Shown here: piece after piece, positions 10,034 to 21,849 of the stretch
Layout: each line of letters begins with the position of its first letter
Numbering within the stretch: position 1 is the stretch's first letter
DNA from: Hydnum rufescens UP504
Lineage: Eukaryota; Basidiomycota; Agaricomycetes; Cantharellales; Hydnaceae
Reading direction: 5' to 3'
DNA: 64,000 nucleotides
Assembly (NCBI GenBank): GCA_014904985.1
Contig: MU128941.1
Location: forward strand, 63,701 to 127,700
Notes under the pieces: model-generated
What the model saw: the letters and a program-made list of their open reading frames with translations, nothing else
Told to the model about the DNA's origin: nothing
The model's database searches: none
Translations under genes and position numbers: made by a program

Positions 10034-10960
10034 CTAGGCTTCTTCTACACTAGCTTGATCCATAGCAACTATCAACTGGCCTCCTGTGGCTTGAAGGATC
10101 TCCAACTCTCCACCCTCTGTATCATCAGAACTTGCATCAGAATCATAGTCTGCAGATGATCTCTCATTCCTTCGAGTAGTCAGGGGAGGCTGGAGATCTG
10201 ATATGGCAAGTAGCATCAAAATCCTTTCATGTTGAACCTGAGTCCAAACAGCATGGTGTTCTTGCAGTGGCAAGGCCTGCAATATTATCCCAAGAAGGAG
10301 CACCAGATGAGATAGGAACCTGGACCATGTCCTTTTTCCAAGCTGTCATCCACTCATACAGCTGGTTTGCCTGGTGAAGTGCAAAATATGATACATCTTC
10401 ATCTTCAGACCCCATGAATACCTCCAATCACACGAGAATGACTCCCTCCACAGAACAAGCTTGAAGATTGCATTGCTTCAGCCTTGCATTATCAAGCTCC
10501 TGGCGGCAGTTGGCTATCCCTTGTGAGAGCCGGATACCTCTTTGACTGAAGGCGTCACCCCAGCCTGGGGGCAGCAACCATAGGAAAATCTGTGATATCA
10601 CCGTCTTGAATCCTCCCAAATATCCTGAACCACATCAAGTTGGTAGGTCCTCCATTTGTGAGCATAGGAGGAACATATGCCCCCCTCCGAATACCTTCCT
10701 TTCCCCCGAGTGCCACCAGTCCTTCAACTTTGATTGTATTTCTTAACTGTGGCTTCAATTCCTCCAAGACTGCTTTTGACTCTTTCTCAACATGGGCCTT
10801 GGTCTTTTGGTCCAATATGCGACTTGAATTTGCACGGTCCAAAGTTTCAAGCTCAAACTTCCCTGGCTTTTTTTTTCCTTCCAGCTTTTCCCTTGGAGGA
10901 AGCTGCTTCCCCCCAAAGGGAAGCAAAACAAAAAAAAACGAAAGGTTCTTTTTTTTTTGA
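10034..10960 (-). pseudogene. KDZ transposase C-terminal fragment
   Basis: Reading leftward from about 10880: KFELETLDRANSSRILDQKT, then LRNTIKVEGLVALGGKEGI, RGAYVPPMLTNGGPTNL, then RIFGRIQDGDITDF and DAFSQRGIRLSQGIANCRQE. The end is an acidic tail finishing QLIVAMDQASVEEA before a stop at 10034. The order and spacing match the C-terminal third of the KDZ gene at 2-1416 (FEMDNLTGAF..., the IDIKG block, then NCRDEL), though sequence identity is low. Frames change at about 10560 and 10430. The fragment lies upstream, not downstream, of the core fragment in the direction of transcription, so the order on the scaffold is wrong for a gene. At its right edge it dissolves into very low-quality sequence. 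Confidence 0.75.
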
Positions 10961-13900
10961 AGCTGGAACAAAATTTTAAAACCCAATTTTTTTTAAAATC
11001 CCCCTTCCTTTTTTGAAAGCCGGCTTTTTTTTTTTAAAATTTTTTCAAGCAAAAGCAGATTGTCCCCAAAAAAAAGGTTTCCCAAGATACCCGTAAGCTT
11101 TTTTCCAAAATGAAAGGGTCTTTCCCCCTTTTCTTTAGATTGGGGTTACCCTATTCCCAAACGCCTGAATTTTTTAAGCCCCTCCCCCCTCAAACAGCTG
11201 GAAAAAACCTTCTCTTTGCCAAACTCTGCTTGTTTTTGACACAAAGTTGCCTTTTTTTTTTTGCTTTTTGGTTTTTTTTTTGAAACTTTCCTTTTTTCAA
11301 ACCTTTTCACAAAAACCAAAATTTTATTCCCCTTTTTTTTTCCTTGCATAGCATCCCTTCGAAAATTCTTTTTCTTTTTTTTTTCTGAAGAAAATTTTTC
11401 CAAGGGGGTTTTTGCCGTTCAAGAAGATTTGTAGGGATCCCTTTTTTTTTATTTCCAATTTTTTGCCTGGTGCACCCTTTTGGTCCCTTTTTGGAAGAAA
11501 TTTTTTGGCGTGAAAAAACTGGTTCGGCTAAAAATGGTTTTTTAAAAAACACTTCTCGGTTGAGGCCCTTTTAAAAACTGGGTTTCCAGTAAAATTTAAA
11601 ACTTTTGATTTAAAAAAAAAGTTGGAATTTTCCCCCCAAAAAGCTTTTTTTTTTCCCAATTTTTTTTTTTTTTTCAGCCCCCTCCCTCCCAAATATTGGT
11701 CCTTTTTTTTTTTTTTTGTGCCCTTGATCCCAAAATCCCCCGGTCCCCTTTGGAAGCCCCACTTTTCCCCAATTTTCCCTAACTTCCACTTTAAACCCCA
11801 AATTTTCAATATTGTCTTTTCCAATTCCGTTGAAAAGGTTTTCACCAAAAGAATGAAGAGATGTTCAAAAAAGTTTGAATTTAAACTTTGGTGAAAAAAA
11901 ACCCGCAAAAAAAGCCCAAGGGGGAAAAAAAATTAAAGTTTTGGGCCAAAAAGTTTTTTTTGTTTTGGCCTTTTCTTTTTTTTCCAAAATTTCGCTTTTT
12001 TCACCCAAATTCCCCCTTTCAAAAACCAATCTGAAAGAAAAAAGACCCCAAAAAAATCCGCTTCCTCTTCTCTCTGACAACTCCTTTCTCTAAAAACGTT
12101 GGATTTTTTTGGGTACCCAAGAAAGCTGGCCCAAATTTGGCAACCCACCTCTTCTCTCTCGACTTATTGAAAAACAAAATAAAAAATGGCAATGGAAAAT
12201 CCCAATAAACCGAAAACCCCAACTTTTTTTCATCACAAACCCGGAGGCAAAAAAAAAAAAAACCATTTTTTTTCTTGGCCCTTTTTGAACTTTCCACTTT
12301 TTTCCTTTCAAAAAAAAAAACTTTTTGCATTCCATTTCCTTGAAACCAGCCAAAATAAAAATCAATAAAAAAAACAAAGGCTCACCCAAAAAAACCCCTT
12401 TTCCAAAAAACAACCCCCGGTAAAAAGCTGGTTCTTTCAAAAAGAGAGAAAAAGAAGTCCCCTTTCAAAAAAAAAGGGAAAGGAGACAAAAGGGACATAG
12501 AAACTTGCTTTTTCCTTTTTTTTTTTCGCCCGGAGTTCCCCCCCAACAAAAAAATTGCCTTTTTTTTTTGCTAAACTGCCAAAGTTTGGGCAAAAAAAAT
12601 CAAAATGTGGCACAAAGAGAAGCGCCAATTGACCCCCAGTTGGTCTTCCCAAAAAACCTGGTTGGGGTTTGAAAAAAAATTTTGCCCTTTTTAATCCCCC
12701 AGATCCTCCCAAATCCAGCCTTGCAAATGGAAAAAATTGACTTCCCCCCTAAACAATGGCAATCAATAAAAATGCTTTTTTTTTTTGAGTTTTTTTTTGG
12801 GATTTGCCATGGAGACCCTGGGTTTTTTTCCAACCTTTTTTATCAAAAAAACCCTCCCAAAGAGGGAATTCCCCATTTCAAAAATTCGTTGGGAAGTTTG
12901 TCCCCCCTTTTTGCCTTTTTTTTTTCGCTTCTGGGCCAAAGCATTGGGTGATTTTGGAATTCTTTTGGCCAAAAGGTTTTCGCCATCTTTTCTTTTTTTT
13001 TTTGAAAAACCCAATTTCTCCCCTCTTTCCCCCAACTTTTGCCTTCAAAGTACCCCCTTTTTTTGCTACAAAAAAAAAAAAAACCAATTTGGTTCCCCCA
13101 GGGGGGGGGCAAAAAAATAAATCGGAGGAATCCGTTGGAAAAAATTTTTTCCCCGGCATTACTCCCCCCCCTTTTCAAATGTCCCGCTTTTTCAAAAATC
13201 AATTTCTTCTTTTTTATGTTCACAGATTTTTCCGCTTTTGAGTATTTTGGGAAGTTTTTTCCAAATCAAATCACAAACAATTTGGCCTTTTTTGGGGGAA
13301 ACTACTTTGGTTTAGGGTTTTCCAAATACAAAAATGTTTAAAAAGATTTTTTAGATTTAATCCCACCAATCAATTGCATCGAAATAAAAAATGTTGGGGT
13401 CCCCCTAAACTTCCCACTGGCAATTAACCTTTAAGGAAGAGATTTCCCCCCTTGTTTAAAAATCGTTGTTTTCCTCCAAAAACCAACAAGTTGGGGAACA
13501 GTCGGGAAAAAAAAAACCGTCAAAGTTTTAACCGCCACTTGGGGCGCAACTTGAATTTTTTCCACAAGATGCCAAGGGGGTTTGGCAAAAAAAAGGAAAA
13601 GCCCAAGGAAAACCTGTTTGGGGGGGCAGCGGCAATCAAAAGGGTATGCAAAGGGAAAAAAACAAAACAGCCCCTTTTCGGTTTTGAAAAAACCTTTCTT
13701 GAAAACAATTTTGGGAAAAAAAATTATTTTTACGGTCCCCCAAATTCCACCGGGGGTCCTTTCTCAATCAACCTCAAATTTGTTTCAAAAAAAACACATT
13801 TCTTTTATTCAAACCCCTTGCAAAAAATTTTTAATCTGGGGGTGATTTTTCCTGCCTTTCCTTCCAACCAAGCAAAAACAAAGCCCAAACTTTTTTTTTG

Positions 13901-14228
13901 AAATTTAGTAAAATGCAAAAGCTTGCAATTTTTTTTTTGGCAAAGCCAAGGGTCGCCAAAAATGAAAGTCTCCCCCATTTTTTTTGGGGCAAAACAAATT
14001 TCATGGCCCAACGAGCCTTGAAAAAAAGAATTTGTAATTCCACCCCAAAACCCGTGGCCATGGGCCCCCAAAAATGCCCTTTTTTTTCCAAAATTGGGGT
14101 TTTGGCCCAACAATTGTTTGGAGAAAGGGAAGGCTTTTTAAACAAAAAATTTCCAAAACATGTTCAAAGACTTTGGGAAACCCCTGCCAAAAAGGCTAAG
14201 AAAACCAAAAAGAAAGGGGCAGTCTAAC
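10961..14228. other. Low-quality, homopolymer-rich sequence; treat as unreliable
   Basis: Nearly every few bases is a run of 3-10 identical bases (A, T, C or G), giving K-, F- and P-rich frames on both strands. No motif is readable. The transition from good sequence is gradual at 10880-10990 and sharp at about 14220. This is typical of the stretched base calls of failing read ends rather than of a biological repeat. It sits where the KDZ catalytic core would be expected between the N- and C-terminal pieces. Confidence 0.8.
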
Positions 14229-15381
14229 TCACTGCATACTAGGAGATTCTGTATAGTTTCCTCCAAAACACAGTGGACATCGGGACCTCAAGTACGCACT
14301 GGGGCGCACTGAATCCACAGATGCAGGGGTGGCAGGAGCAGGACTGGTGGGAGCGGCATCGGGGGTGAGGGACAAGCTTCGGTTGACTCTGAACATTGGG
14401 ATATTTACGGTCATTCACCGGGGTCTTCTCATCCAACTCATTGTTCAAACACGTCTTATCACCTGCAATTATCTGGGTGATTTCCGCTCTCACCAAGCGA
14501 ACAAGCACTTGATAGTATGCAAGTGCATTTGCAAAGCGTCGCCGAAATGAGTCTCCCATGGCAAATTCATGCCCACGAGCCCTGAGATATTCCACCACCG
14601 TGGCTGCCCATGCCCTTTCATTGGGTGCCATGTTGAGAAAAAGGGAGGCTACAAATTCCAACATGTCGAGACTGACTGCCAAGCTAGGACAAAGAGGGGC
14701 GCAAGGAAAAAAGCCGCGCTCAATGAGCTGGATGCCAGCTGTGCGGCACAAGCAGACCTCTAGCACAATGTTCTCCAATCGCTCCATGGAAACGCAGAGC
14801 ACCTTAAGGGAGCGAAGCTTCTTGCCACATGTGCACATAGCCGGATTGCCAGGGGTACTGCTAGCAGACTTGGAGAAACGTTCCTGCATGACTTTCATGA
14901 AAGGGCGTAGAAGGCTGGGAAGCACATCGTTGTTCCACCTATATGCCTGAGCATGTTTACGGCGTGCATGGCGAGATCGCCTATCTTTCAGTATCTGTAT
15001 TTTTGAGGGAGAAGCTTGAACACTCTCATATTGCAGAGCAAGGGGCTCCCAGCTGACATATTCGGATCGCATAAAAGGAGTATCTGGAGTAGCCGCTGAC
15101 GACGATAAGTATTCGAGTGAAGGAGAGGGTGAGGTGAGAGATGCAGATGCATGTGGTGCAGGGAGAATTGAAGGTGTACTGGAGCCTCTCGGCTTTTTGG
15201 AGGGTCGTGGACGCTCAGGCTGGTCATTTTGGGCTTTCTGTGCTTTCTGCTCTGAGCGTTTCTCTCTTCTCCTTTGTGCGGCAACGACGTGTCCGATCAT
15301 TATGGCAACCTGCAGAGGTGGATGAGGCTGTATGACAAGTTCCGATGAGTGGCGGCTGCAGACAAAGCTGTGGCATGACAC
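14229..15381 (-). CDS. KDZ transposase N-terminal part with CxC cysteine cluster
   Basis: The frame opens at 15381. After a basic, proline/serine-rich start (RRREKRSEQKAQKAQ) comes a run RRKHAQAYRWNNDVLPSLL, then the cysteine cluster: MCTCGKKLRSLKVLC, VCLCRTAGIQLIERGFFPCA, then PSLAVSLDMLEFVASLFL, NERAWAATVVEYL and FRRRFANALAYYQVL. This matches the CxC1-type domain associated with KDZ transposases. Near 14410 the coding frame shifts, and a second frame supplies RPSAYLRSRCPLCFGG, the conserved block just before the catalytic core. The start is uncertain because the 150 bp tandem repeat (15339-16230) runs into the first codons; a later start such as the methionine of MIGHVVAAQ is equally likely. 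The rest of the gene seems to be at 8950-9918 and 10034-10960. Confidence 0.82.
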
Positions 15382-16230
15382 TCAAGAACCTTCGAAGAGG
15401 GCATGAGGCGGCTGGATTAGACTGGGAAAAAAAAACAAAGACGATAGGGCAGAGCCATGCGAGATACGTTCCCAGGGGAGTGTATGCTGGGTTCTGATGA
15501 GTGGCGACTGCAGACAAAGCTGCAGTGTGACACTCAAGAACTGTTGAAGAGGGCACGAGGTGACCAGATTAGACTGGAAAAAAAACGACGACAATAGGGC
15601 GGAGCCGTGCGAGATATGTTCCCAGGGGACTGTATGCTGGGTTCTGATGAGTGGCGACTGCAGACAAAACTGCAGTGTGACACTCAAGAACCTTTGAGGA
15701 TGGCACGAGGTGACCAGATTAGACTGGAAAAACAAACAAAGATGATAGGGCGGAGCCGTGTGAGATACATTCCCAGGGGACTGTATGCTGGGTTCTGATG
15801 AGTGGCGACTGCAGACAAAACTGCAGTGTGACACTCAAGAACCATTGAAGAGGGCGCGAGGTGACCAGATTAGACTGGAAAAAAAATGAAGACGATAGGG
15901 CAGAGCCGTGTGAGATACGTTCCCAGGGGACTGTATGCTAGGTTCTGATGAGTGGCGACTGCAGACGAGCTGCAGTGTGACACTCAAGAACCTTTGAGGA
16001 TGGCGAGGTGACCAGATTAGACTGGAAAAGCAAACAAGACGTAGGACGGAGCCGCGAGAGGTACGTTCCCAGGGGACTGTATGCTGGGTTCTGATGAGTG
16101 GCGACTGCAGACAAAGCTGCAGTGTGACACTCAAGAACCTTCGAAGAGGATGCGCGGGGAGCCGGATTAGACTGGGTTCTGTTGAGTGGCGACTGCAGGC
16201 AAAGCTGCGGTGTGACACTCAAAGAAGTTA
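15339..16230. repeat. Tandem repeat, ~150 bp unit, 7 copies, each with a conserved hairpin
   Basis: Copies of GTTCTGATGAGTGGCGACTG begin at 15339, 15491, 15641, 15792, 15942, 16088 and 16175 (spacing 152, 150, 151, 150, 146 and 87). Each contains a ~54-base self-complementary stretch with stems GGTTC/GAACC, GAGTG/CACTC and CTGCAG/CTGCAG separated by internal loops and an ACAAAG loop. The array lies immediately upstream of the minus-strand KDZ start and overlaps its first codons, so it may be the 5' control region of that element. Confidence 0.85.
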
Positions 16231-16261
16231 GTTAGACAGAAATTCTGCTTCCGGAGGGGCC

Positions 16262-16395
16262 ACTTTGGCTACACAAGAAATGTTCTAGGAAATGCGTTTC
16301 TCAAATAAAAAATGGGGAAACACTTTTAGGGTTACTTCGGCTGCACGAGAAACGTTGGGAAATGCGTTTCCCATATAAAAATTGGGAGATGTTTT
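16262..16395. repeat. Two-copy direct repeat, ~65 bp
   Basis: GGAAATGCGTTTCTCA...AAAATGGGG and GGAAATGCGTTTCCCA...AAAATTGGG, each preceded by a GGCT(A/G)CAC(A/G)(A/C)GAAA motif. No gene recognised from 16231 to about 16840. Confidence 0.6.
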
Positions 16396-16951
16396 TAGTC
16401 ATTTCACCACTTTTATATTGAGACAAGACTCGGATGTTCAATCTTGAGGGCAAAATCAACTGACAATGGTCCCAAGTGCTCGATCCGACTGAATATCTTC
16501 GCATTCAGAATAAGCTGCACTATTCTCCCTTTGTTGAAGCCACCATCAATCAAACATGTTGCTCGCGCTCCCTTCTCCCCGGGTGCAAAGCCGCCATGAT
16601 CACCTTCCAACGGTCCACCCTCACAGATGGTATACCACCGCTTTTGGCCCTGTCCCTCTGCAGCTAGCCACAATGATCGCGGCCTTGCTATGCTCAAATT
16701 CAAATCACGTTACGGTTACGTACCGCTTCGGGAAGGCCATTATTCCTAAAGCTTACCTGAGTCCGAGTTCTATGGCCGTCATCATGGAGAATTATTTTAA
16801 GTATATCCTTCCAGCGCATTCTGACCTGAATTGAATCACTAATTTGCTTCATCCTCTTATAGCCAACCTCGCCAAGCAGTCTGCTTCCGAGGTTCCGACT
16901 TTGCAAAAGGGGCTCACGGATCCAAATTCGTGCATGACTTGCACTCACAGC

Positions 16952-17571
16952 ATGTCAGGCAGTCAGTTCAGGCGTGTTGTGAATGGGAAACTCCTCTGCC
17001 ATTGCACAGATGTTGATATCGAGGGTATGGATGACGAATCTTGTTCTCATAGAGGATCGGACTAATCGATCTATTTCTTAACCAGCGGGATACTTTGTCG
17101 CTAGGACTGCTCAGAATTTTGGCAAGGGATTTTATAGGTGTTCAAGGACCGATAAGGACAAATGCAATTTTTTTGGTGAGTGCCTGACTCTAGTTCTCAC
17201 ATATTTATGTTTCTTTGACATATTGTTATTATGACTTAGCGTGGTCTCGCGAGCCTGCCGTGATTTCGACTGCCACCACCGGCACAATGTCTACGGATGA
17301 TAATACGACTCGCGATTCCACCACTCCCGCTCACACTTCACACTATCATGACAGTCAACCTGTATCCACCAGTCCAGTCCGTCCGGGCCAATCCCATTCC
17401 TCTTCCTTAGTGTCAATGTCTCGTGAAGAAATGCGCGCCAAAATATCGCTTTTGACGGCTCAACTCATGGAAAAGGAGGAGGAAATTAGAGTGGCAATGC
17501 GCTGGAAGGAAGAGGCAGAAGCCAAGCTGGAGGATATAAAGGACGTTCTTTGGTCAATTTTAGATCGTTGA
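16952..17571 (+). CDS. Small GRF-type zinc-finger protein
   Basis: Three exons, 16952-17024, 17086-17175 and 17240-17571, join in frame to 164 codons. Both introns are phase 1: 17025-17085 (GTATGG...ACCAG) and 17176-17239 (GTGAGT...TTAG). Residues 15-60 form a GRF zinc finger: CHC near the start, then ARTAQNFGKGFYRC and KDKCNFFAW. GRF fingers bind nucleic acid and occur in nucleases, topoisomerases and transposon-linked proteins. The middle is S/T/P-rich and the last 50 residues form a predicted coiled coil (SREEMRAKISLLTAQLMEKE). An in-frame methionine at 16844 would give a longer start; I chose 16952 because GRF fingers are usually near the N-terminus in such small proteins. A frame-broken second copy is at 21850-22340. 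Confidence 0.75.
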
Positions 17572-17765
17572 CAATGTTAATAATCTTTCCAATTCATTTT
17601 TGAATTATCTAACTTTGCGGCCTAACTAAGTAACATAGGCAATCAAGGAATGTACTATATACTCTTAACATGATTATACAGGTAATTCAAGTGAAATTAA
17701 CTACGAAGTGTATAAGGATTGTATTAGTATTAAAGTCAAAGAATGAAATAGCGATGAGGGGACAA

Positions 17766-18780
17766 TCAGTGTGGGCAAATAGCATCGACCTGTTCTATTT
17801 CTTTGGAATTACCACCACCCTCTGCCCAGATGAGCACCTTGGGTTCATCCTTATTTCTGAATGCAGGACTTCCTGGGGTATTGGCTGTACCAACTTCGGT
17901 CGAACTCGAACTCATGGAGGCATGAGGGACCGCACTCTCCGGAGAGCCTGTGGAGTTGGGATTGATATCGTCGGCCATTCGTATGCGCTTTGACGCTGAT
18001 TCCTCGAGGGTTGAGGGGTCAACAGCCTTGCGCTTTTCTGTTGTCGCATTGACCACTCATCCCTACGGCGGTGGGGGTGCACGACGTCCAAGTTCTCCAG
18101 GCCGGGAAACAATCAGGATCGACGGGTCGCAGGTTGTGGGACTTTGTAAGAAATCCCCAGCAATGTTAACGCGTCGCAAAGAGCACGTCGATCGGCAGGG
18201 TCCCTTGCCACAGAGGTCAGGTTCTTTGCACTATTTCCTCTGCGGGTCATCGTCAAAACTGTTTGATCTTGATGTCCTTCAGACGTTCAAATCCCCACGT
18301 TCCGAGCATCCGTTCTGATTCCGGAGAAACTTGGATACGTGTATTGGAATATCATTGCCCTTGCGGAGTTGGGTCCAATACGATGAATGCCGACGAACGA
18401 TGAGATCGCTTGTTTTTGAGAGTCTTTTGGTGACCTCAAGAACAATGGCTGATGACTGAGAGTTGAAGCAGATCATCAGAACTCGGTATGAAGTGAACAC
18501 CGAGGAAAGATGAAAGGACGTACTCCCCCATGAGTCCAAAATTGATGTCAATTGGATATCTGCCAAGATGCACCATACGACCAACATACTGAGACTGTTA
18601 GCAAATAAGCCTTCTTGATGGTCAATCCAATTATGGAGGCAGCAATGACTACTAGCATAAAGGGATGCCAGTGGAAACGAACAGGCAGGTGAGGTCTGTG
18701 TTGGTGTTGATGGCATATTGACCAAGAAAGGGCGCAGACCCACTTGCACCTGATAGGGGTAGTGCAGAGCGCACAAGGCT
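17766..18780 (-). pseudogene. Unrecognised minus-strand coding remnants
   Basis: Two minus-strand frames look coding. 18056-17766 contains a basic TEKRKAVDPSTLEESASKRI segment followed by S/T-rich sequence. 18780-18279 contains LSKTSDLIVRRHSSYWTQLR. Short bridging frames read LTSVARDPADRRALCDALTL. The same features recur at 23031-22675. I see no known domain. Frame breaks prevent a gene model; the basic stretch could be a nuclear localisation signal. Confidence 0.35.
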
Positions 18781-18899
18781 CGCAGTTGACCTTACAAGTG
18801 GGTAATGGAAATCTGAAGATGGGGTTGGTGCAGGCTAGAACTTGCAGCAGACCTCCGGATCAGCCGATTCGCCCTGTTAATTGACCGGCAGAAGAGCTG

Positions 18900-19701
18900 G
18901 CACAGAGCCCAAGGCTCGGTGGCAGTCCAGCTTAGAGCAACATGGAAGCAAATTCCGCGCTCGACAAAATGGAACTATCAGTTGCTCCTCACAACCCCAT
19001 TGACCCTTGCCGCAAATTCCAGTCGAGCTCAGTGAGTTGTCTGAGCCTGATGCTCAGTTTCACAACCGTGCCCCTCGCCACGGATCGCAGCGAGCCCAGC
19101 GGGTTGTCTGAGCCTCGCATACAGTTCGGCAGACACAGATTTCTCAACAAGAGTTTGGGCCAGGGAGTTGTTGCAGACCCTGCTCTTCGTAGTGGGCAAT
19201 GTGGCTCCCTGCCTCTTAGGGAATTGGTGCCTTGGACTGGGCTTAAAAATGCCGATTTGGCTGGCACCATCGTCGGACAGGATTTGGGCAGATTTTTCGA
19301 CACAGTGGATAGTTGGGAAAAGTACTCTCAAAAATCGTGCATCCAGACGGACCGTACGTTCCTTTTCTCCTCTTTGCCCCTCCTTGTTGACATCACATTT
19401 GCCTGTCACTAGTGAGGCCTTTGTTATGATATACTACGTCCAGAAGAGTGACTCTGGTGTCTCAATAGTCAGTGGCACTCCAATTCTTGGGCTCCCAACA
19501 TCCCCCAATATGGGCCATGCCGCCACATACCAGGCGTTGCTGCCAAAGCCAACTAAGTGGCCTCTTCGCCCTTTGGGAACTTTTGGAACCCCACGACTAC
19601 ACTCTTTGCCAAATATGCTCGATCCCTCGACCTTATCATCCTTATTCTTATCGCCTCAAGGTCTGATCTGCCTCCTTTGTCTCCGGCAATGTGCTCAATG
19701 A
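18900..19701 (+). pseudogene. Unrecognised plus-strand coding remnants, copy A
   Basis: 18942-19412 reads through GQGVVADPALRSGQCG, LRELVPWTGLKNADLAG and DLGRFFDTVDSWEKYSQ. An overlapping frame continues to 19701. A GTACGT...CACTAG stretch (19354-19412) has intron form. The equivalent in copy B (23663-24330) reads DREEWPTEPKARGVFQTTRA and VSDILRPEEW in frames broken at other points. No family recognised. Confidence 0.35.
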
Positions 19702-19799
19702 ATGGATGGGATAAAAAACCCTCTGCTTACTATTAAAGAGCTATATCGCGATTTTTCGTGGATTCCTTCACCATTGCAAGGGACTGGGAAATAATTGCT

Positions 19800-21580
19800 G
19801 AGGACATGGAAGGTGCCGGAATTCCCCTCTCCCCACCAGCCACATGGGTCTAGGAGAAGCAATCTCTGTGCGCTCATTGAGGACTTCACTTGGGAAAATC
19901 CGAACTTTTTTTCTCTTTAATTTACCTCGTGAATTATGCCTACGATAACAGAGGATTGCCAAATACGTCATCACATTGTGTTCGCACAATCTTGCCCACG
20001 TACATACAAATTAGAACTGCCGAGCTTTGGTGTGGCATGACGACGGGTTGGCTATATATCGCTTCCCCTCGATCCTGATGTTGGATCCGTGGTGGACGAA
20101 TATGATTCAACGAGGTGTACCAGCTTTGGTGTTTCAGGAGTATCCGTCCCGGCTTTGGTCGTGATATTATTCCCAATCGCACTCCCAAATCCCCGAGGCA
20201 TCAGCAGCTTCAGATGCAGAGTCTGCTGCTGCGATTTAAGGCAGTGGGAAAGTTGGGATAGGCTCCAGTGCAGGAGCGTTGTGTTGCCTGTGGTGATGTC
20301 GAATTCCTCTGATCCATGTCTCGCGCCCCATCCAGGCATATAGACCACATGAGGATATCCTGCGATCCAGTCGTGATGACGAAGAAACACTCCCTATCAT
20401 ACATTGCAAGCCAGTATGTTTGTGCCAATGATATGTGTGGAAACCATGTGGCCATCTTGCGCGAGTTGTTGGCCCTTCCATGCCCTCTGCCAGACATACG
20501 TGGGCCGGGAGATTCCGTGGTGTATGAGTACGGGAAATGGGATCAAAAGTCTTACGATAACGAGGGAGGATGATCCAACGTCAGCGCCACGCAAACCTGC
20601 AGCAAGCAGTGGTGTGGATGACAATGACGGAATGGACATCTTTGGGGTGATCATGGGGAACCTTTCGACACAGAATTCGATGACACTTATGACGGCCATC
20701 GATGAAGACGATGATTATCGAGAGAGAACCATCCCCTTGGATCCTGGTCAAGAGAATGCACGAAGGCCCTCATATCGGCTGCAGAAAATGGGGATGATAA
20801 GTGCATGGCAGAAAATCGAACTTGTGCTGAGAGGGGCTCATGGGAAGAAAAGGGGAAAGTCACATAATGGGAAACCTGCCCAGAGTGACTTCAAGACTGC
20901 ACTCATGAGGCTATGGAGGTCATCCACAAAAGAAGAGAGGCAACGCAGAACGATGCAAGGCGCCGTGTGAAGCAGGCTTGATGTGCAAAGGATTATGCAG
21001 AGGCAGATCGAAGCAGAAATGAGTTGGAAGCCATAGAAAAGTTGAAAGCAGAGGAGCTTAGACAGGAAGCAGAAGCACATGTACGTGAAGTCGAGCAGCA
21101 TGAACATGAAGCCTCTCAATCTCGCCAGAGTGCTCCTACTGTCTCATCTGCACCTCCACCACCACCACCACCACCACCACCTATGCCCGCCCCATCATCC
21201 CCTGCCACCTCTGGCTCCGCTCAGCATGCCCCCACTGCCTCTACCACTGGCCCTGCCTCGCTACCTCCTCGGCCCCTGCACCTGCTCCTGGACTTCCTGA
21301 TGTCAACGCTCCATGCCCTGTGGCCCTGTTTGCATCCCCCCCTTGCCCTGGACTCTTCATATCATTGTTCTGCTGCCTGTCCCCTGAGCCTTGTCCTGTC
21401 CCCATGTCTCGAGAACCCCCCAAGAGCACCTTGGGGTATGCTTATTTCCCCCGAGAGGCACTGGGAGCCCCCAAGGGTCCAAGAACAGTGTTGGAGGATA
21501 AATCCCTACACCATAGAATCCTCATCCTTGGCCCATTTTCCCTACGAATGAATCAATTATATGTCACTGCACTCATTTAA
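19800..21580 (+). pseudogene. Unrecognised protein with coiled coil and polyproline, copy A
   Basis: Frames between 20404 and 21300 encode an acidic part (SSGVDDNDGMDIFGVIMGNL), a basic part (HGKKRGKSHN), a charged helix with coiled-coil character (EAIEKLKAEELRQEAEAHVR) and a run of ten to eleven prolines followed by an A/S/P-rich linker. The N-terminal part (about 19850-20170) corresponds to the clearer copy at 25720-26166. Two or more frame shifts separate the parts. No enzymatic domain is visible. Confidence 0.4.
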
Positions 21581-21849
21581 TTATATCACCATTCATTTAT
21601 TCATGAAATCAAATTGGATTCCTACCCTTTCCAACCCATAATATCACCTCATTCCTTTACCATGTCCACCAGTCAATTTATTGACTATCCGTCAGACTTC
21701 AACAGTCCTCATCAAAAAGGGCAGTTTATGCCTACTTCAAGTCCATTTTCTTTGGACAAGGCCAATTCAACTTGCCATCTTTCTTCAAGACTGGATGACT
21801 TGCCTGAGAGAGAGAGATGTTTCGCTAGGGCATAGCATCAGGACCGTGG

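Larger units (their letters stand above)
17090..21300. repeat. Direct duplication, copy A (partner 21850-27240)
   Basis: Recognisable matched blocks are 17110-17570 with 21870-22330, 17590-18330 with 22385-23200, 18600-19330 with 23500-24260, 19330-19800 with 24270-24760, and 19800-21300 with 25745-27240. Similarity is high, but many single-base insertions and deletions differ between copies, and neither copy keeps long frames. This is expected if one or both copies come from low-coverage reads or if two alleles were placed in tandem. It is also possible as a true ageing duplication. Confidence 0.75.

Noticed and set aside
10960..14228. Many long K-, F- and P-rich reading frames
   Set aside because: They arise from homopolymer runs in very low-quality sequence; frames appear on both strands with no motif.
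15339..16230. Hammerhead ribozymes (CTGATGAG in each unit)
   Set aside because: The required GAAA after stem II and a matching cleavage site were not found; the motif is part of a simple extended hairpin.
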